Assembly (NCBI RefSeq): GCF_958295425.1
Contig: NC_081153.1
Span: 4,592,028-4,656,027 of the forward strand
Reading direction: 5' to 3'
From: Solea solea
Lineage: Eukaryota; Chordata; Actinopteri; Pleuronectiformes; Soleidae
Length of the DNA: 64,000 bases
The position numbers and the translations under genes are program-made. Under the pieces are notes generated by a model, which was given only the letters and a program-made list of their open reading frames with translations, did no database searches and had not been told where the DNA came from. Below, one piece after another: positions 11,728 to 25,714 of the stretch. Within the stretch, counting starts at the first letter, position 1. Every line of letters starts with the position of its first letter.

Positions 11728-13250
11728 TTTAAAAGGAACTCTGGTTAAAGGAACCAAAGTTGTTGTACATCGCATAAATATGAAACAATGTAAACTAAAA
11801 GCAATATGATAAAAACAATATTCATGTAATTTAAAACCAATAAAACACAAAGGAGAATAAGTGTATTTTTAGTCCAGATTTTGTGAAACAGTGGACAGTT
11901 CCACAGTGGACTGTTGCCAGTTCTGTTTGACAAAACCACTTCAAAATGAATCCAGCAGCAACAAAGTAAGCAAAAAAAAAGTAAGATTGTCTCAGTGCTT
12001 TTAAAGTCCAGCAGCGTAACTTTCATTAGTGTTGCAACATCTCCACAGAACATCAAAGAGAGCATTAATGTTCAGTGTCGCGGCGTAAAAATCAGTTTAC
12101 CCTGAAAAACGCTTGTTTCTCTTTCCTGCCTGGAGCCTCTAAAGTGGCTCGGAATGTGATTTTATTCTTTTTTCCTTCTCCACATAAGATGTAAACATGT
12201 TGAACATGTCTGTGTAATAAAGGCATCATAGTATGAGCCTCTCATTTGTTGACCTTACGAATGAGTTGCATTATAACATTAGAAACTATTGGTTTCTTGA
12301 CCCTTAGGGACCGTTCTAAATGCAAAAAAAAGATGTGCTTTTTAAAACCAAGCTATATTAAAAAAAGTATACATTATTATATGTTCTACTTTAATTTTTT
12401 TCCACCTACATCTGACCCAATTTTAAAATAAAATTAACCGTTTAAATGCCAGGTTTTTGTCATATGTTTTTAGATGAAAAATATGAATTATTTTCAATAA
12501 AAAAACATTCTGTGTGGAATTATTACAGACTGGGATATGTCAGTGATGAGCAGCAACATATGTGATGGTGGAGAGTAGGAAAATTATCACTGAACACCCA
12601 GATTTAAAAAAAATTGCATTTTCAACGGGTTTCACATTTTTTTTTGAGCTCATGCCAAACAGAGAATTAAAAGCGTGTAAGATGTGCACAGCCATCCCTC
12701 AAGACTATATAGCGTGTGCAGTTAAGATTAATTCCTGACTCACCAGGTCAATAAAAACAGTTGCTACGGACGAATCCTCCCACTACAGCCTGGCCTGGAT
12801 CCACACACACGTCCCTGTAGAGTCTCCGTGTCCTGAAATTTCACTCTGTATTAATGAGCGAGTGAGAGTCTCTGTGGCGAGAGGCAAAGGAGACGTGTTT
12901 GTTTGGAGAAATAGACGCTGAAAGCTCACGTCTGACTGACTGTGAGGACGACATGAAGTTAGTGTTTATGTCATATATGGATTTACTGTACATTTAACAT
13001 TTAACGTTAAAAGTGGCAACATGACCTATTGCCCTATGTTGGCTGAGATTGGCACAGCGCCCCCTCATGTGGAGGACAAAGATGGATGGATTTAAAGTGG
13101 CCCCACGCTGCATAAGTAGACCCCTAGTGGCAGAAATGACATACTATGCATTTAAAAGCATGGATTTCTTTTCAAAAATTGCCAGGAAACCAGATTAGAA
13201 CGGGTCTGAACAGAGGTGTCCTTTCACGCATTTGGAGTTTGTCCACAATG
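11728..13250. other. Intergenic AT-rich sequence
   Basis: No gene recognised. The stretch 13021-13095 (GTTGGCTGAGATTGGCACAG, ending in GGATGGATGG) matches 23455-23535 and is the kind of 3' tail found on fish interspersed retroelements. Confidence 0.5.
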
Positions 13251-13251
13251 T

Positions 13252-13253
13252 TC

Positions 13254-13297
<44 letters not shown>

Positions 13298-13600
13298 TAC
13301 TAATGTTGCGGGGACCTAAAACTGTTTACACAGTCACATTATGGGGACTTGTCTTCCTTGTGGGGACAAAAATCAAGTCCCCACAATGTAAATGACTACA
13401 TTTTAAGGTGAATATATGTTTTAAGGTTAGGTTGAGGTTAGGGTTAGGGTTAGGATTAGGCCAGTAGTAATTGTGGTTAAGGTTAGAGTAAGTATCCAGG
13501 AAATGAATGTAAGTCAATGCAATGTCCCCTCAAGTCATGAATGTCCAATATATGTGTGTGTGTGTGCCAGGATGACCACACACACACACATACAGACACA
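13252..13600. repeat. GT microsatellite plus telomere-like teleost repeat
   Basis: A GT run (about 13256-13294) is followed by GGGGAC-containing pieces and a short TTAGGG-like stretch (GGTTAGGGTTAGGGTTAGG near 13436-13454), ending in GT and CA runs at 13552-13605. Similar members lie at 19540-19710, 28816-28925, 34536-34700, 50480-50740 and 51650-52090. The GGTTAG units are too few and too mixed to be a former chromosome end. Confidence 0.65.
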
Positions 13601-13605
13601 CACAA

Positions 13606-16600
13606 CCACTCAAACCTCTTGGATTGGATGAGTTATTTGGTGCCGAAATGGAAGTGGACGTTTTCCAGTCACGTTGAGTTCCTCAGACGCGGCCAAGCCG
13701 TCACTGACACCCGTAATCCACCTCACCACCACATACCAAGACTCTCTCTCTGTCCCACTATCTGAGGACAGTGCACGTCCCTCTGTGGAGTACGTTTGGA
13801 CATGTTTCTTTTGGTAATTGCCAAATTGATGTCACATTACATCTCTGAACTCTCACAGAGCCAATGGCTGCCAAACTCCACTAATGCCTAATGAATTATG
13901 CATCCCGTGGGAGAGACAGAGGAGAGTAGTGTGTGTGTGTGTGTGTGAAAATCATTAAATCCCCTGCTGTCTTCAACATTCAACAAGTGTTTAGAAATGG
14001 ATGACAAGCCAAACAAGCACCAGAGAAAGAGAGAGAGAGAGAGAGAGGGCTAATAATGCATGAGCAGTGAAGATGACTGACACTAATTTCTCTGCTAACA
14101 TGACTGTGAGACAAACACTTCATCTGATGTCTGACTCACATCTGCACTTGTTTTCTTGTTGTGCGCTTTTATCGTTTTGTTTTTTGACACGGAGCAGAAA
14201 ACTCACACATTACTTTTTCCCCATATTTCTTGTTTTTATTATTCTACCTATGTCTTCGTGGACAGAAACAATATAAAATCCACATTATTAGGGACAGTTG
14301 CTGGTCGATGAAACAGGAGAAGCTCAATTCAGACCCAGTCATTTATAGTGTGATGTAATAGTATCACACGGTTGGTGTAGTGGACTTTGCATGTTCTCCC
14401 CATGTGCTTGTGGATTTTCTCCAGGTTCTCCGGTTTCCTCCCACAGTCCAAAAAGCCTAGGCAGAAGCCCAGCGTCCGTGCCCTGCTCACTGCTCCACTG
14501 ACTCCCAGAGAAGCTGAGCTTCCCTGGAAGTGATGTTTTTTTCCCCATAGAGAACAGCACTACAGTACTGGTTTTAATGGGGATCACGGATGACAGATCG
14601 TCTTACGTGATAAACAGCTGATTCTAAACAAACTAGTAACACGATCTAATGCTTTTAATATTTAAATATAAATACAACACAGTATATATTTGATGACCTT
14701 TTAGAAGACAGATCGCCACATAGAGACAAACAACTATCCACGCTCTCTCTCACACTCACAGTCAAAGTTTTTAGACTGTGGGAGGAAGCATAAAATAGGT
14801 TCTGTCAAGCAAAACTATCAGGGAGCGTCTGTGTGTAAAGGAAATTTAAAGGCACATAAATACAGTTTGACCAGTGACAGCTTATGTTTGTCCGTAAACA
14901 GACTTGCGTTCATTACCAGCACTGACACTGTTACGCATTTCATGTCACAGGCAAAAATAATTCCTCCCATGATGATCAATATTTTTTTTTATTTCGCTTG
15001 GATTGTTTTGTGATATTTTACAGCCACAGAGATCGATGTGAGTCTCTGTGAGGCGGGTTTGTATCAGCGTAATGGTTTCCCCTGATGACAGCTAATGATT
15101 GGTGTTAATCTTCTTTTATTAGTCCGTTCCTTCCTGTGTCACATGTGCACACAAACACTTCCATGAGAGTGCAGCTCATACACATGTTCATCAGTGTAAA
15201 TGACGACCGACCGCGGCCGGTGTTTAATATTTAACGATGCGGTTTGTCTAATGGATTTGTACTTAACTGCCTGCGACATGAGTTATGGAGCTGCATTAAT
15301 GTGTTAATCTCTTCTCAGGATCAGAGGAACGCCACAAGGTGAAGAAAACAAACAAACAGACAAAATAATGAGAAGAAAAAGGAAAAAAAAAACTGAAAAT
15401 ATATGATGAAGTAAAGAAAAGCCTTTAGGGATTAAACAGGAACCGGTCATACTGAACTGCATGAAAAGACTGATAAACCTCTCAAGACAGGGAAAACTAT
15501 TATAACAGTCGTTTCAAACTCTTTGCCCTCCAAACAATATCAAGTTATTATAACTAGAATATTCCGCGGCAAAATTTGGATCGGGCCTGCTTCTTGGTGC
15601 CAATGTCGCTGGGTGCAGGACTTGAGCTGGTAATGGACTCTCAGTGTAGTAACATTTGGGTGGATAGAACCTTTAAAACAGCTGGTTGCACACGTCGCTC
15701 TCACTCCTTGACCCCCCTCCCTCTTCCAAACACCTGTTTCTGTCAAACTCTGGTGAAAAACAGAAGGAGCAGTGTGTCTTAAAATCACCCTTTTCTTAAA
15801 TTTTTTTTAAAAAACCCCAAAGCTGAGTTTTAACATGGGAGTCAATGCTAGGTTTGACCAGAACTCTCTGCGCTTTAAATGATTTTAAGAAAATTGCGTG
15901 TCATATGAGAATGAAAACAACACACAGGGTTAGAAAACAACCATAGCAACATTTTTACATCATTGTAAACATTGTCTGTGTAGGTTGGAAATTGTGTGCA
16001 GGAGAAGAGTTTGGGATTATTTTCATGGACCTCAGCTAGAGTGTGCCACTCTAACGGGCACAATACACACTCATTATAAAATCTGACAACGTCAAAAAAA
16101 AGAATACAACTTAAAATGTATCAAATAGGTATCAAAAGTCTCATGTCTCATGACCCGTTAAAAGTTTCAACCATGTCTCTACGTTAAAGTATGACGACAC
16201 TTTGAGGCTCCAAATTGGGCTCGATTGTGATCATTTTTTGCCATGTATACTGGAAACGCTTATACGTGACTCATAGCACTCCATTCCTGAGCCAACCGTA
16301 CGTTATAGTTGTGTTGTTATGTTTGTATACAGTATACATCCATTTTACTGAATCACTTCCTGTGTGCAGCTCCGGTTAGCTGAGCCAACTCCTAATATAA
16401 ATATAATTATAAAAGGCTCATTCTTAGGTGAAGGAAAACAACCCATGCAATCAGTTGATTGTACACAAGTTAAGTATAATTATCTTTCGAGCTGCAACAA
16501 TTATCCAATTGAATAATTTTCAAACAATTTTGATAATTGATTATTAATAAGTTTGAGTGTTTTTTTAATAATTAAAAACAACTTTCAACTTCACTTAAAT

Positions 16601-16912
16601 GTGAATAAATTCTTGTTTGTTTGCTCCGTATCACAAAGAAAATAATTTAAGACATTTGAGAACATGTTTTCGATTAAAAGTACTCGATTAATCCCTGCAC
16701 ATTAATGCAGCCCAATTTATTTTATCCTCAATTTCTGCTTCTTTTTAAACCACTTAATGTAAATATAATGTCAGTCTCGTTTCAGTGTCTCATTAAAAGT
16801 CAGATTTATTTGATTCATATTTCTCAATTACAGTATGTTTGTGAGTAAACGTGAAGCTGGTGGATGTCATTTCTGTGTGATGTCTGTGTTTTCTCACTGG
16901 GAATAACCTACA
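13606..16912. other. Intergenic sequence with dispersed repeats
   Basis: GT near 13930-13947, GA near 14031-14048, a minus-strand copy of the CATGCAAACTCC family near 14371-14465, the reverse copy of the 5.35 kb repeat near 14500-14640, and a repeat at 16110-16310 shared with 45360-45630. No coding exon recognised. Confidence 0.55.
16110..16310. repeat. Unnamed dispersed repeat, copy 1
   Basis: Shares a long ordered match with 45360-45630: GGTATCAAAA, GACCCGTT.AAAGTT, CAACCA.GTCTCTAC, AAAGTATGACGACACT and GAGGCTCCAAA, then GAAACGCTTA and ATAGCAC. Both copies are in the same orientation. I do not recognise the family. Confidence 0.7.
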
Positions 16913-17062
16913 TATATATATATATATATATATATACAAATATACAGTACATACAGTATATACATATATACAAATATACAGTACATATATACATATATAC
17001 AAATATACAGTACATATATATACATATATACATATATACAGTACATATATATATACAGTCTC
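16913..17062. repeat. TA-rich microsatellite (TATACA variants)
   Basis: Long TA run followed by mixed TATATACAAATATACAGTAC units. Frames open through it encode only Tyr/Ile runs. Confidence 0.9.
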
Positions 17063-17242
17063 CTCTGTCGCTCTGTTGGGAGCGAAACACCACAGGATGA
17101 TTTATAATTCAGTGCTGAGACCAGGCAGAGCTGGAGGAGGCACACGGATGACTTCCCTGCAGACGACGCTGGAGTGGAGCAACAATTACCAGATTCTCTA
17201 TCCACACACACACAATGTGACAATTTCCCCACCCAACATAAA

Positions 17243-17556
17243 AGCAGAGGCGGAAAGTAATGAATTACATTTACTCACTTCACTGTAATTGAGTAGTTTC
17301 TTTTGTGTACCTTTTTTTTTAATTTGTAATTTTACTTTGACTTAGGTATGTTTTCTTTGGTGTTTTTCAGGTAAATGATGATGAGGACAGGTGAATAATG
17401 AGGACAGGTGAATGATGAGGACAGACAGGTAAATGAATAATGAGGACAGGTGACTGAATGATGAGGACAGACAGGTGAATGAATAATAAGGACAGGTGAA
17501 TGATGAAGACAGGTGAATGATGAGGACAGGTGAATGAATAATGAGGACAAACATGT
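17243..17556. repeat. Dispersed element with 17-bp-type minisatellite
   Basis: Starts with CAGAGGCGGAAAG, as does the element at 20882 (CAGAGGTGGAAAG). From about 17378 to 17552 it carries variants of GATGAGGACAGGTGAAT in units of 17, 21 and 25 bp. Confidence 0.75.
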
Positions 17557-20500
17557 GATCAAAATCGTGGTAATTTTACGTGAGTAGAGTATTGTGCTGC
17601 TGCTGCAGACCTGTGCATCATCACCTAAATGCATAAATTGTTCATTTTACATAATGGAGATGTTGTTTATTTTGCCCACATGCATTTGTGTCTGTGCTGA
17701 TAATGAGGTTTCACCACTGCAGTCACAAACCCTCTCCAATCATGAACTTTTTTTTTTTCCTCGCTCAAGCCTTCCTCTTCTTTTTGTCTCAAGCCGCCTC
17801 TTCATCAAATGTTTTTTAATTGCTCTGGGATTAGGAATGTGCTGTGATTTAATGAACCCTCAGCGACTTAATTGGTTGTAAAAATATGCACCGTGAAACG
17901 CACAACGTGGGGCAAAAGTGCAGGAACAACGCACTTGCTTGCACGCTGAATCAGGCGTGAGCGAAGCAGCTGAGAGGATCATTTTTGACTACAACGCGTG
18001 GATGTGCAGAGAATTTCTGCTCCTCACTCCCTGCATAATTGGACTCACATGAAACAGCAGTGATAACCTCAGCCCAGTCTGTCAAGTATTGATCAGTTAC
18101 TTTCATCTCTCTTTTTAATCATTTGTTGTGTATTCCTACCATATACTGCAGTGTTTCGTCTACTTCTTATCTCTCTCTGTTTTTCAGTGTAGCTGTGTTT
18201 CGTGTGGTGGCGTCGCTGCACACAGGAAGCGATGACACGATGTCAAAACACACAAAAAGGTGCCCATGGGTTGATTCTACTCTTCACCCCCCAAAAAACC
18301 CCAAAAAACATGGTCGCTCAGGAGTTTGACGGAATAAACACTTTTTGTTCCCACTGTTGTCTGCGCTGCCACTGTATACACTCAAACGCTCCTTCAGTCA
18401 GGTCTGATAGTTTTGCTTGACAGGGAATGGGAATGGTTGCTCTACTGTGTATAAATAGTCAGTGTATATTAATAATATACAAACAAAACGGTAACATTTT
18501 ATAAAAAAAAGCCTGTGACTTACAGTGTAAATACCCAACATGTATCATATAAAAAATGTAATATAATAAAAATACAAAAGTACAATAAAGGAGCATATTT
18601 GGTCATTTATAGATGAAGAAAGGAATAATAAATGAAACAAATGTTTATTAATTATTATAATGAATAACATTTTCCAAATGTGTTATTATTCCAAATTTCC
18701 ACAAGGTGGAACATCTTTCAGTGTCATTTATTTCTTCTTTATTCAAAAACACTATGTAGGTACACAGTACTATAATAGACTTTGCCGTTCCTCTAAAATA
18801 CTCTGTAGGTTACACGTACTTACAACAGTATACTGATACTACTATTTTTTACTTTATTTTATATTCTCCTGTAGATACTCAGTAATTCAAAAATACTTAT
18901 GCACTAATGTATTACTCCTTTGCCCTAAATAAGTACCAATTTTACTCCTTTATTGTACTTTATAAGTACATTTTATGTACCGTTCTTACAGAGAAATTAC
19001 ACAGTGAGTCTAGAAGAATTATACAATACATGTTATAAAGTTTTCTTATAAAATTACAATTACAAAAAAAACAAAACAATATAAAATAGTACAACAACAA
19101 CAATATAATTTGGGTTGAACACACTTTTCAAATGATACAATCACAATATCATAATATATCCTTATTCTCCTCATAATCATCTCCAAAAGCTGACATCACT
19201 CTTTAAAATATTATAGTCCATATTTCATGACTTCACGTCTTCAGCAAGAATTCTGTGACTTGATCCAAAAACATCTTGAAACGAACAGGATTCCATTCAT
19301 TTTTGCCAGAGGAGAAGAATATATAATAATTAAACGTCTGCTGCTTTTGTTATCTTTATTAAAAAATGTGGCATATCATGTATAAAAATGAACACGGGGT
19401 TAAATCCAATTATATCTAAAAAAAAAAAGTGGTGAATATAAAGGTTCATATCATGGTTACTGAAATGAAAGCACAGTGAAGTCTGCACATATTTCAGGTC
19501 AGAAAGTTTTCAGCAGATGCATAATTAAGGAACACACACACACAAACTTGTTCTTATATCTTAGTGAGGACACATCATAGACATAAAGTCCCTTACCCTT
19601 AACCATCACAACTAAGTGCTTAACTCTAAAACCAGGTCTTAACCCTGAAAAAGCCCTTTAAAGTTGTGCAGTGCACTCAAAAATGTCCTCACAAAGATAG
19701 ATTTGTAAGTTTTGGACTTCATAAAGTACACAAACACACACATGCATTCTTACGCAAGGAAAAAGCAGCAAAAAACTGCTGCTTCTTCTTCTTCTTCTTC
19801 CAGAGTTGCGTCCCCAGATACAGTCGATTTTCTAAATAAGAAAGTGGTGCTGTTATACAACCAGTCATCCAGAGAATATGCTGAAGACCACGGCTCACAG
19901 GGGCAGTTTGTAGGAATGTAGTTTATAAGAATGTAGCCGAGGGCAAAAAAACTGGCTGCTGTATGCAAATATAAATATAAAATCTGTGCTGCTGTAACTC
20001 AATTATATCCTGAGCCAAATGACACCAAGGAATTGTAGATTTACACACGTTCTTCACTTTGGAGCAGATTTCACGTTTTCTTTTGGACAATTTCTACAGA
20101 AGCGAATTGCAACCAGCTTCTGTATTATAAAAAGAATTGTCGTAAAAACACACCCCGAAAAAATCTTGCAAAAACAGACCCCAAAAAAAAATCTTGTAAA
20201 GTCAGACCCTGAAACGACCATCTTCTATAATCTTGTAAAAAAACGGATTATAGACGTTTATGCTGCCTGACACATAACAGGAAATAAAATGTGCTTCTTC
20301 CTGATGTATCCCGGTTCAACACTGTCACGTTTGATCCTTACTTAGATCACATAGACACATTTAAAAGCAGAAAACTGATCACAAATATTACAAACACCTC
20401 TACAGTAATGATATTAAACTAATCCTCTCACACTGAGGTCACGTCATGGTCAGAGTTATTAAACCTTATAATAAACCCTCTTTTTTATGTGACATTATAT

Positions 20501-20880
20501 GTTAGAGGCTATTATTATACACATGTGGTCAAACTGTGTGTGTGTTCTTGAATACTGTGCTTTGTTACCACAATAGAAACAATATAACAGTGTACATTCT
20601 GAAAATGACAGGAAATGGAGGATAAATCTGGTCAGTTTTTCTCAAGCACGATAAAATAAAGGTATTTATCACATGATTGATGTTAATAGGTGTTTATAAG
20701 CTGCCGTAAGCTATAATTTTTCCCAGAAAAGAAAAAAAATTTTTTTTTTTCTCCTTGTATCATTAACTGTGATTAATGTGACTCTGAAGAGCAAAGGTTA
20801 AAGGTTACAGACAGTACGAAGTATGTTTTAGTTCACCACGATCTCTACATCATCACAGACATATGCTCCTTTTTACAAAC
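17557..20880. other. Intergenic sequence, no gene recognised
   Basis: AT-rich DNA. A telomere-like teleost repeat member lies near 19540-19710. An A-run/T-run hairpin-like stretch lies near 20725-20752. No conserved exon seen. Confidence 0.5.
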
Positions 20881-20881
20881 C

Positions 20882-21190
20882 AGAGGTGGAAAGAGTTACC
20901 GAAATATTCTACTCAAGTAAAAAGTACCACTATTTTGATGAGATTTTACTGAAGTACAAGTAAAAGTACTGGTCTAAGTTAAAGTAAAAAAGTAGAAGTT
21001 ACTTTTTTAACAAGGTAGAGGTTCTTTCTTGTGTCGTGCAAAAATGACAAGGGAACACAAATCTCATTCATCTGTCCTCATCATTCACCTGTCCTCATCA
21101 TTCACCTGTCCTCATCATTCACCTGTCCTCCTCATTCATCTGTCCTCATCATTCACCTGTCCTCATCATTCACCTGTCCTAAATTTAAAC
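20882..21190. repeat. Dispersed element with 17-bp minisatellite, opposite orientation
   Basis: Begins CAGAGGTGGAAAGAGTTACC and has the ACTCAAGTAAAAAGTACCA wording of a common fish element. Between about 21065 and 21180 it has roughly seven exact-period 17-bp units ATTCACCTGTCCTCATC, the reverse complement of the unit at 17.4 kb. Confidence 0.8.
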
Positions 21191-22142
21191 AAAGACAGAA
21201 ATAGAGGTAAATAAAATAAGATTAGATTAATAAAAAGATGATTAAAAGTAGATTAGAATATGAAGAACACAGAATACATCATGAATAAAATGTGCAAACT
21301 ACGTTTTTGGATCCTGAGACTGGAGTGGACCTCTTGACTGTCGACTAAATCTTCTCAAGCAGGTGAAACAATGTTTTCATTAACTCAAATCAATACTATT
21401 GACCGTCCAGAGAGCCTTTAGTCCAGCAGAGCTTAGGTTTCTGACAAGCTTGTTAATTACTAAGTGATTACAATGAGCAGCCGCAAAGACTCTCTCCTCC
21501 TCTCCTCCTCTTCTCCTCTTTCTCTCTTATCAGAGCTGATCTTATCCATCTCTCTCTGTTGTTCCTTCATTCACATCACTCACTCACACTCTCCACGTTC
21601 CCCCTTCGCTCTCATGTATCATAATCTCACAGCGTCACAGAGGATTGTTTCAGAGGTCGATTTAATTTCCATTTCTAAATTTAATCAGGTTATATCCTCA
21701 CGTCTCTCTCTCTCTCTCTCTGAAGAGACGGAGTTATGACAGCAGAAAAACCCAGAGAACAAGAAGATCTGAGCAATTTGCACATAATAATACGTGTGGC
21801 CATCTCCATTACGCTGCGGTGAGGTGGGTTCAGCGTCTCATCAGCCCATGTGTCAGATGGGAAGGGATGATGGGGGGAAGCACACAGTGCAATAGGTCTT
21901 CCCGTCCTGTCCTTAGTGGTGAACGATCACACAGGAGATTCATTCACAGTGACAACGAGAAAATGGAAACGTTCCATGTGTGGAGATGAAAAGAAATGAA
22001 ACATCTCCTTTAATAATAACAAGGTTTACAGACGTGATTATTTAAGAATGAGAGCGAAAGAGTGTGTAAACAGGGTCACGTCCTCTGAATGCAGGTGTCT
22101 TTTTCCACATCACACTTGAAACTGAATTAATTGTGATTCAAG

Positions 22143-22175
<33 letters not shown>

Positions 22176-22885
22176 ACGACCTCCACCCACCAGCAACGTC
22201 TGCCATTCATCAGTGAACACAGTGAGAGTGAACCTGTACACGAGTGTGTGTGTGTGTGTGTGTGTGTTGAAGCAGCTCCAACACTTGAGCTGAGGATACA
22301 GCGTTAAGGCTTCACACGGAGAGGGTTAGTGACAGCGACTGCTCACGATCTATGTGACACTATACGCCCTTTGTCAAGTGTGGCTGGCGACTGCTCTGCA
22401 TACGACGACTAATTATGTCTGCACTTATGTGGAATTTAAATATAACATTTGAAATTGAACTTTCAAATGTGTGACATTTTGTGCAAAAAGGCAAATTGGA
22501 ATAGATAGCGAGTTATCGATAGCTTGTATTTGCTCAGTAAACCGGACGTTTCAGCCAAGTGATCAAATAAACTGAGGGCACAACCTCAGATATACAAAAA
22601 CCTGTGTTTGTCTGTCCCTAGAGTTTTTAGTCTCTGTCCTCCCCAGTGTCTGTGTGGGGTCAGGAGTCAGTTTGTTGGGTAGTCTTTGAGTCCCCAGCTA
22701 ACAATTTCAGGTTCCCAGAATGTTACCTTTTGGTTGCAGGAACATTCCCTGAAGGTCTCCCCCCCCCCCCCCATATGGAAAGATATGGAACATTTTCCTC
22801 ACGTTAGTTTTTGGTTGCACATTTGGTTCGGTTTGGTTGTAACTAACCTTAGGAGGCGTCATCTGGACTGGCCTGTATTCCTGTG
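21191..22885. other. Intergenic sequence with triplet repeat
   Basis: Includes TC runs near 21704-21721, a CTG triplet run of about 11 units at 22143-22175, a GT run near 22245-22267 and a C-run at about 22760-22773. No gene recognised. Confidence 0.55.
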
Positions 22886-22909
22886 TTTTTGGGAAACACC
22901 TTGACAGAT

Positions 22910-23535
22910 TACATTACATTACATTACATTACATGTCATTTAGCAGACGCTTTTAACCAAAGCGACTTACAATCAGTGCATTTCAACATTTGGGTACAAA
23001 CAAGAGCTAGAAGTAAGTAAGTGCTTCAAGTAAGCCAAACTATAAAGTGCTATTCATAAGTGTGATGCACAAGTAAGTGCATTTTTTTATTTTTACATCT
23101 TAGTCGAGGTAGAGTCGAAAGAGAAGTGTTTTTAGTCGGCGGGCAGCAGAAGATGTGGAGGCTTTCCAGTATCCAGATGTTGACGGGGAACTCGTGCCAC
23201 CATTTGGGAGCCTGGACAACAAACAGTTGTGAGTTTGACGAGTGACTCTGCGATCCTCTCAGTGTTCACTGATGAATGGCAAATGTTGCTGGTTTGCCGC
23301 TGCAGAGCGGAGTGGGCGGGCTGGGGTGTAGGGTTTGATCATGTCCTGGATGTAGACTGGACCGGATCCCTTGACACTACTTGGCTGAAACGTCCTGAGC
23401 AAAGATCATCTGTGATGGACTGGTGATCTGTCCAGGGTGTACTGCACCTATCACCCTATGTCAGCTGAGATTGGCACAGCTGCCCCTGTGACACTCATGT
23501 AGAGGATAAAGCAGTAGAAGATGGATGGAAGTTAA
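22910..23535. repeat. Common teleost interspersed repeat
   Basis: Starts with ATTAC pentamers, then TTTAGCAGACGCTTTTAACC and AAAGCGACTTACAATCAGTGC, wording found at very high copy number in fish genomes. It ends near 23455-23535 in GTCAGCTGAGATTGGCACAG and GATGGATGG. It resembles a retroelement 3' region; the clade is not assigned. Confidence 0.65.
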
Positions 23536-23585
23536 ATGAAAGGATGATCGTTGTCAAGAAACTTGTTCAAAATCAACAAGAGTGA

Positions 23586-23607
23586 GGGGGGGGGGGGGGG
23601 GGGGGGG
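23586..23607 (+). repeat. Homopolymer of 22 G
   Basis: Unbroken G run. Such runs can form quadruplexes and are often misread, so the length is uncertain. Confidence 0.8.
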
Positions 23608-25407
23608 TACTGTAACACAGAATATTCTATTTTGGGGTGGGATTTGAAGGTGGGGAGAGAGAGTCGGAGTCACAGATGGCTTTGTGGGAGAGACTTCCAG
23701 AGATGGGGTTGCACAGCTATAAGCTGCAAACCCCATGGAGAGGAGGTGCAGTGAGGAGCATCATGGAGAACAAGGATCTGAGAGTGTACTGTAGGTGAGA
23801 AGGAAGAAGGAGGGGAGAGATGAAGAAATGTGGATAGAACAAAAAAGCCTTGAAGGAATAAGAAGTAGATGTTGGGAGACATGTCAGAATGAGGTTGTAA
23901 TGATGATCCACACTCAGTAATCAATGACAAGACAAATAACTATATTTGGTAACTTCTAAAGTAGGGTTCTTGTTTATTCTTTGTGGGTTTTGTTTTACCA
24001 CAGACAGACAAGGAACCATATATGGTACTTTCGTGGACCATGAGAGGACCACTCTCAAACTGTGATATGTGCCTAAAAAGGAGGGGAAACAGACCAAAAA
24101 CTAGACGAAATTAAAGAAAGCACAAAGAAATCCTGTCATATGACAAATAATGACTTAAAGTAAGTCCTTTAATTGATCAAGACTTAAATAATTAAAGTTT
24201 TTGTATTTAATACACAAAAGCAGGAGAAGCAGGAGTTGGGGACGTTAGATTTTTTTTTTTCTTCCTCAGAATAAGCTTATTTTTCTTTGTTGGAAATCTA
24301 TTTTTTGCAGCGCACGCACACACACACACGCACACACACAAACTCAAACAGGAGTGTACAGTATGTTATGTTCTCGATGACATGCGGCTCCTGCTGGGCT
24401 ATAAATTATCGGTGTCACAGCTTGACAGAGACAGACATGAAGAAGAGGAGAAGAAGAACTTGAAGAGGAGGAAGAGGAGGAGATGGAGACAAGGAGGCAG
24501 AGGGAAGAGGAGGAGGAGGAGGAGATGGAGGCAAAGGGAAGAGGAGAAGAATAAGGATGTGATGCCAACTATTACAAAACATGCAGAACATTGTTTTTTG
24601 TAAAGGGTTTGACAGTTTTATCAATTGAATGAAATGAAAATCTTGGTGTTGAGTTCACTGTTGGAAGAAATGGAAGGACATGTCTCATGTCTCCCCCTTA
24701 CTGTCGTTTTAGTCAGGCTTCCTTCTTCTTACAAACGATAGGTGATGAGTTGATGGTGTAAACCCCTCTGACACAGGACTCGTACCAAACAAAGGGATTT
24801 TATTTGGTTACAAGTCAGGCATCAGACCAAGCTCTGCAGCAGCTCGGGAGAATATGTTCCTGACGAATCTCTGAACAATTCTGCCCCAGAAGAGCAAAAC
24901 TAACCCTACATAGATTATCTAGCATTACATTGTAGGCATCACATGTTCCGACACCCACCTTTCTCCTGTGTCCATGGGTCAACGTGTACTTGAAGTTGAT
25001 CCATAAATTGGATGCAAGAAGTTTGGACAATATCACCATTGTGTCAAACCATGTCCAGAACAGACCCTCAGCTTCCTGTCATATACAGGATGCATATGTA
25101 AAGCGCGTGGTCTGACTCTCATGTGTCCAGAATAAACCTCTTGTCTCATGTTTACTTATTAACGTCCATACGTAATACATTTCAGGATTAAACATTAGCT
25201 GTGTTGATGTGTTCTTCATACGCTTCATACACTTACATACACAAAACAGATCAGAAAGTAGAATGTCACCTCAGGATACAGTCAGCCCGACTCTCAACTC
25301 TCAAGACACGACTCCTTAACTCGCCTACTCCAGGACGACTGGAGAGAGAGAAGATAATGATTATCATGTTCAACAGGTTGCAAATCTTCTCACACGTGTG
25401 CACGCAT

Positions 25408-25438
<31 letters not shown>

Positions 25439-25470
25439 ATCACTAAAAGTCTACACCTCATGTAAAAACT

Positions 25471-25501
<31 letters not shown>

Positions 25502-25650
25502 GCCTCTCACACCACATGGTTAATTAATTCTAATTTGAACGGCCGTGGCCTCACCTCCTACACTCCTGCCTTCTGATGGAGCCTGGAGACGACTGCAGCA
25601 CCAACAGTGAGTGTGAAAGACAGCAAGACTCAGGAATATCAAAGTATATA
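23608..25650. other. Intergenic sequence
   Basis: Holds a purine-rich GA/GGA tract at about 24436-24550 and CA runs near 25408-25438 and 25475-25500. Frames opposite and along the purine tract are compositional artefacts. No gene recognised. Confidence 0.5.
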
Positions 25651-25669
25651 CACTATATATATACATATG

Positions 25670-25714
<45 letters not shown>

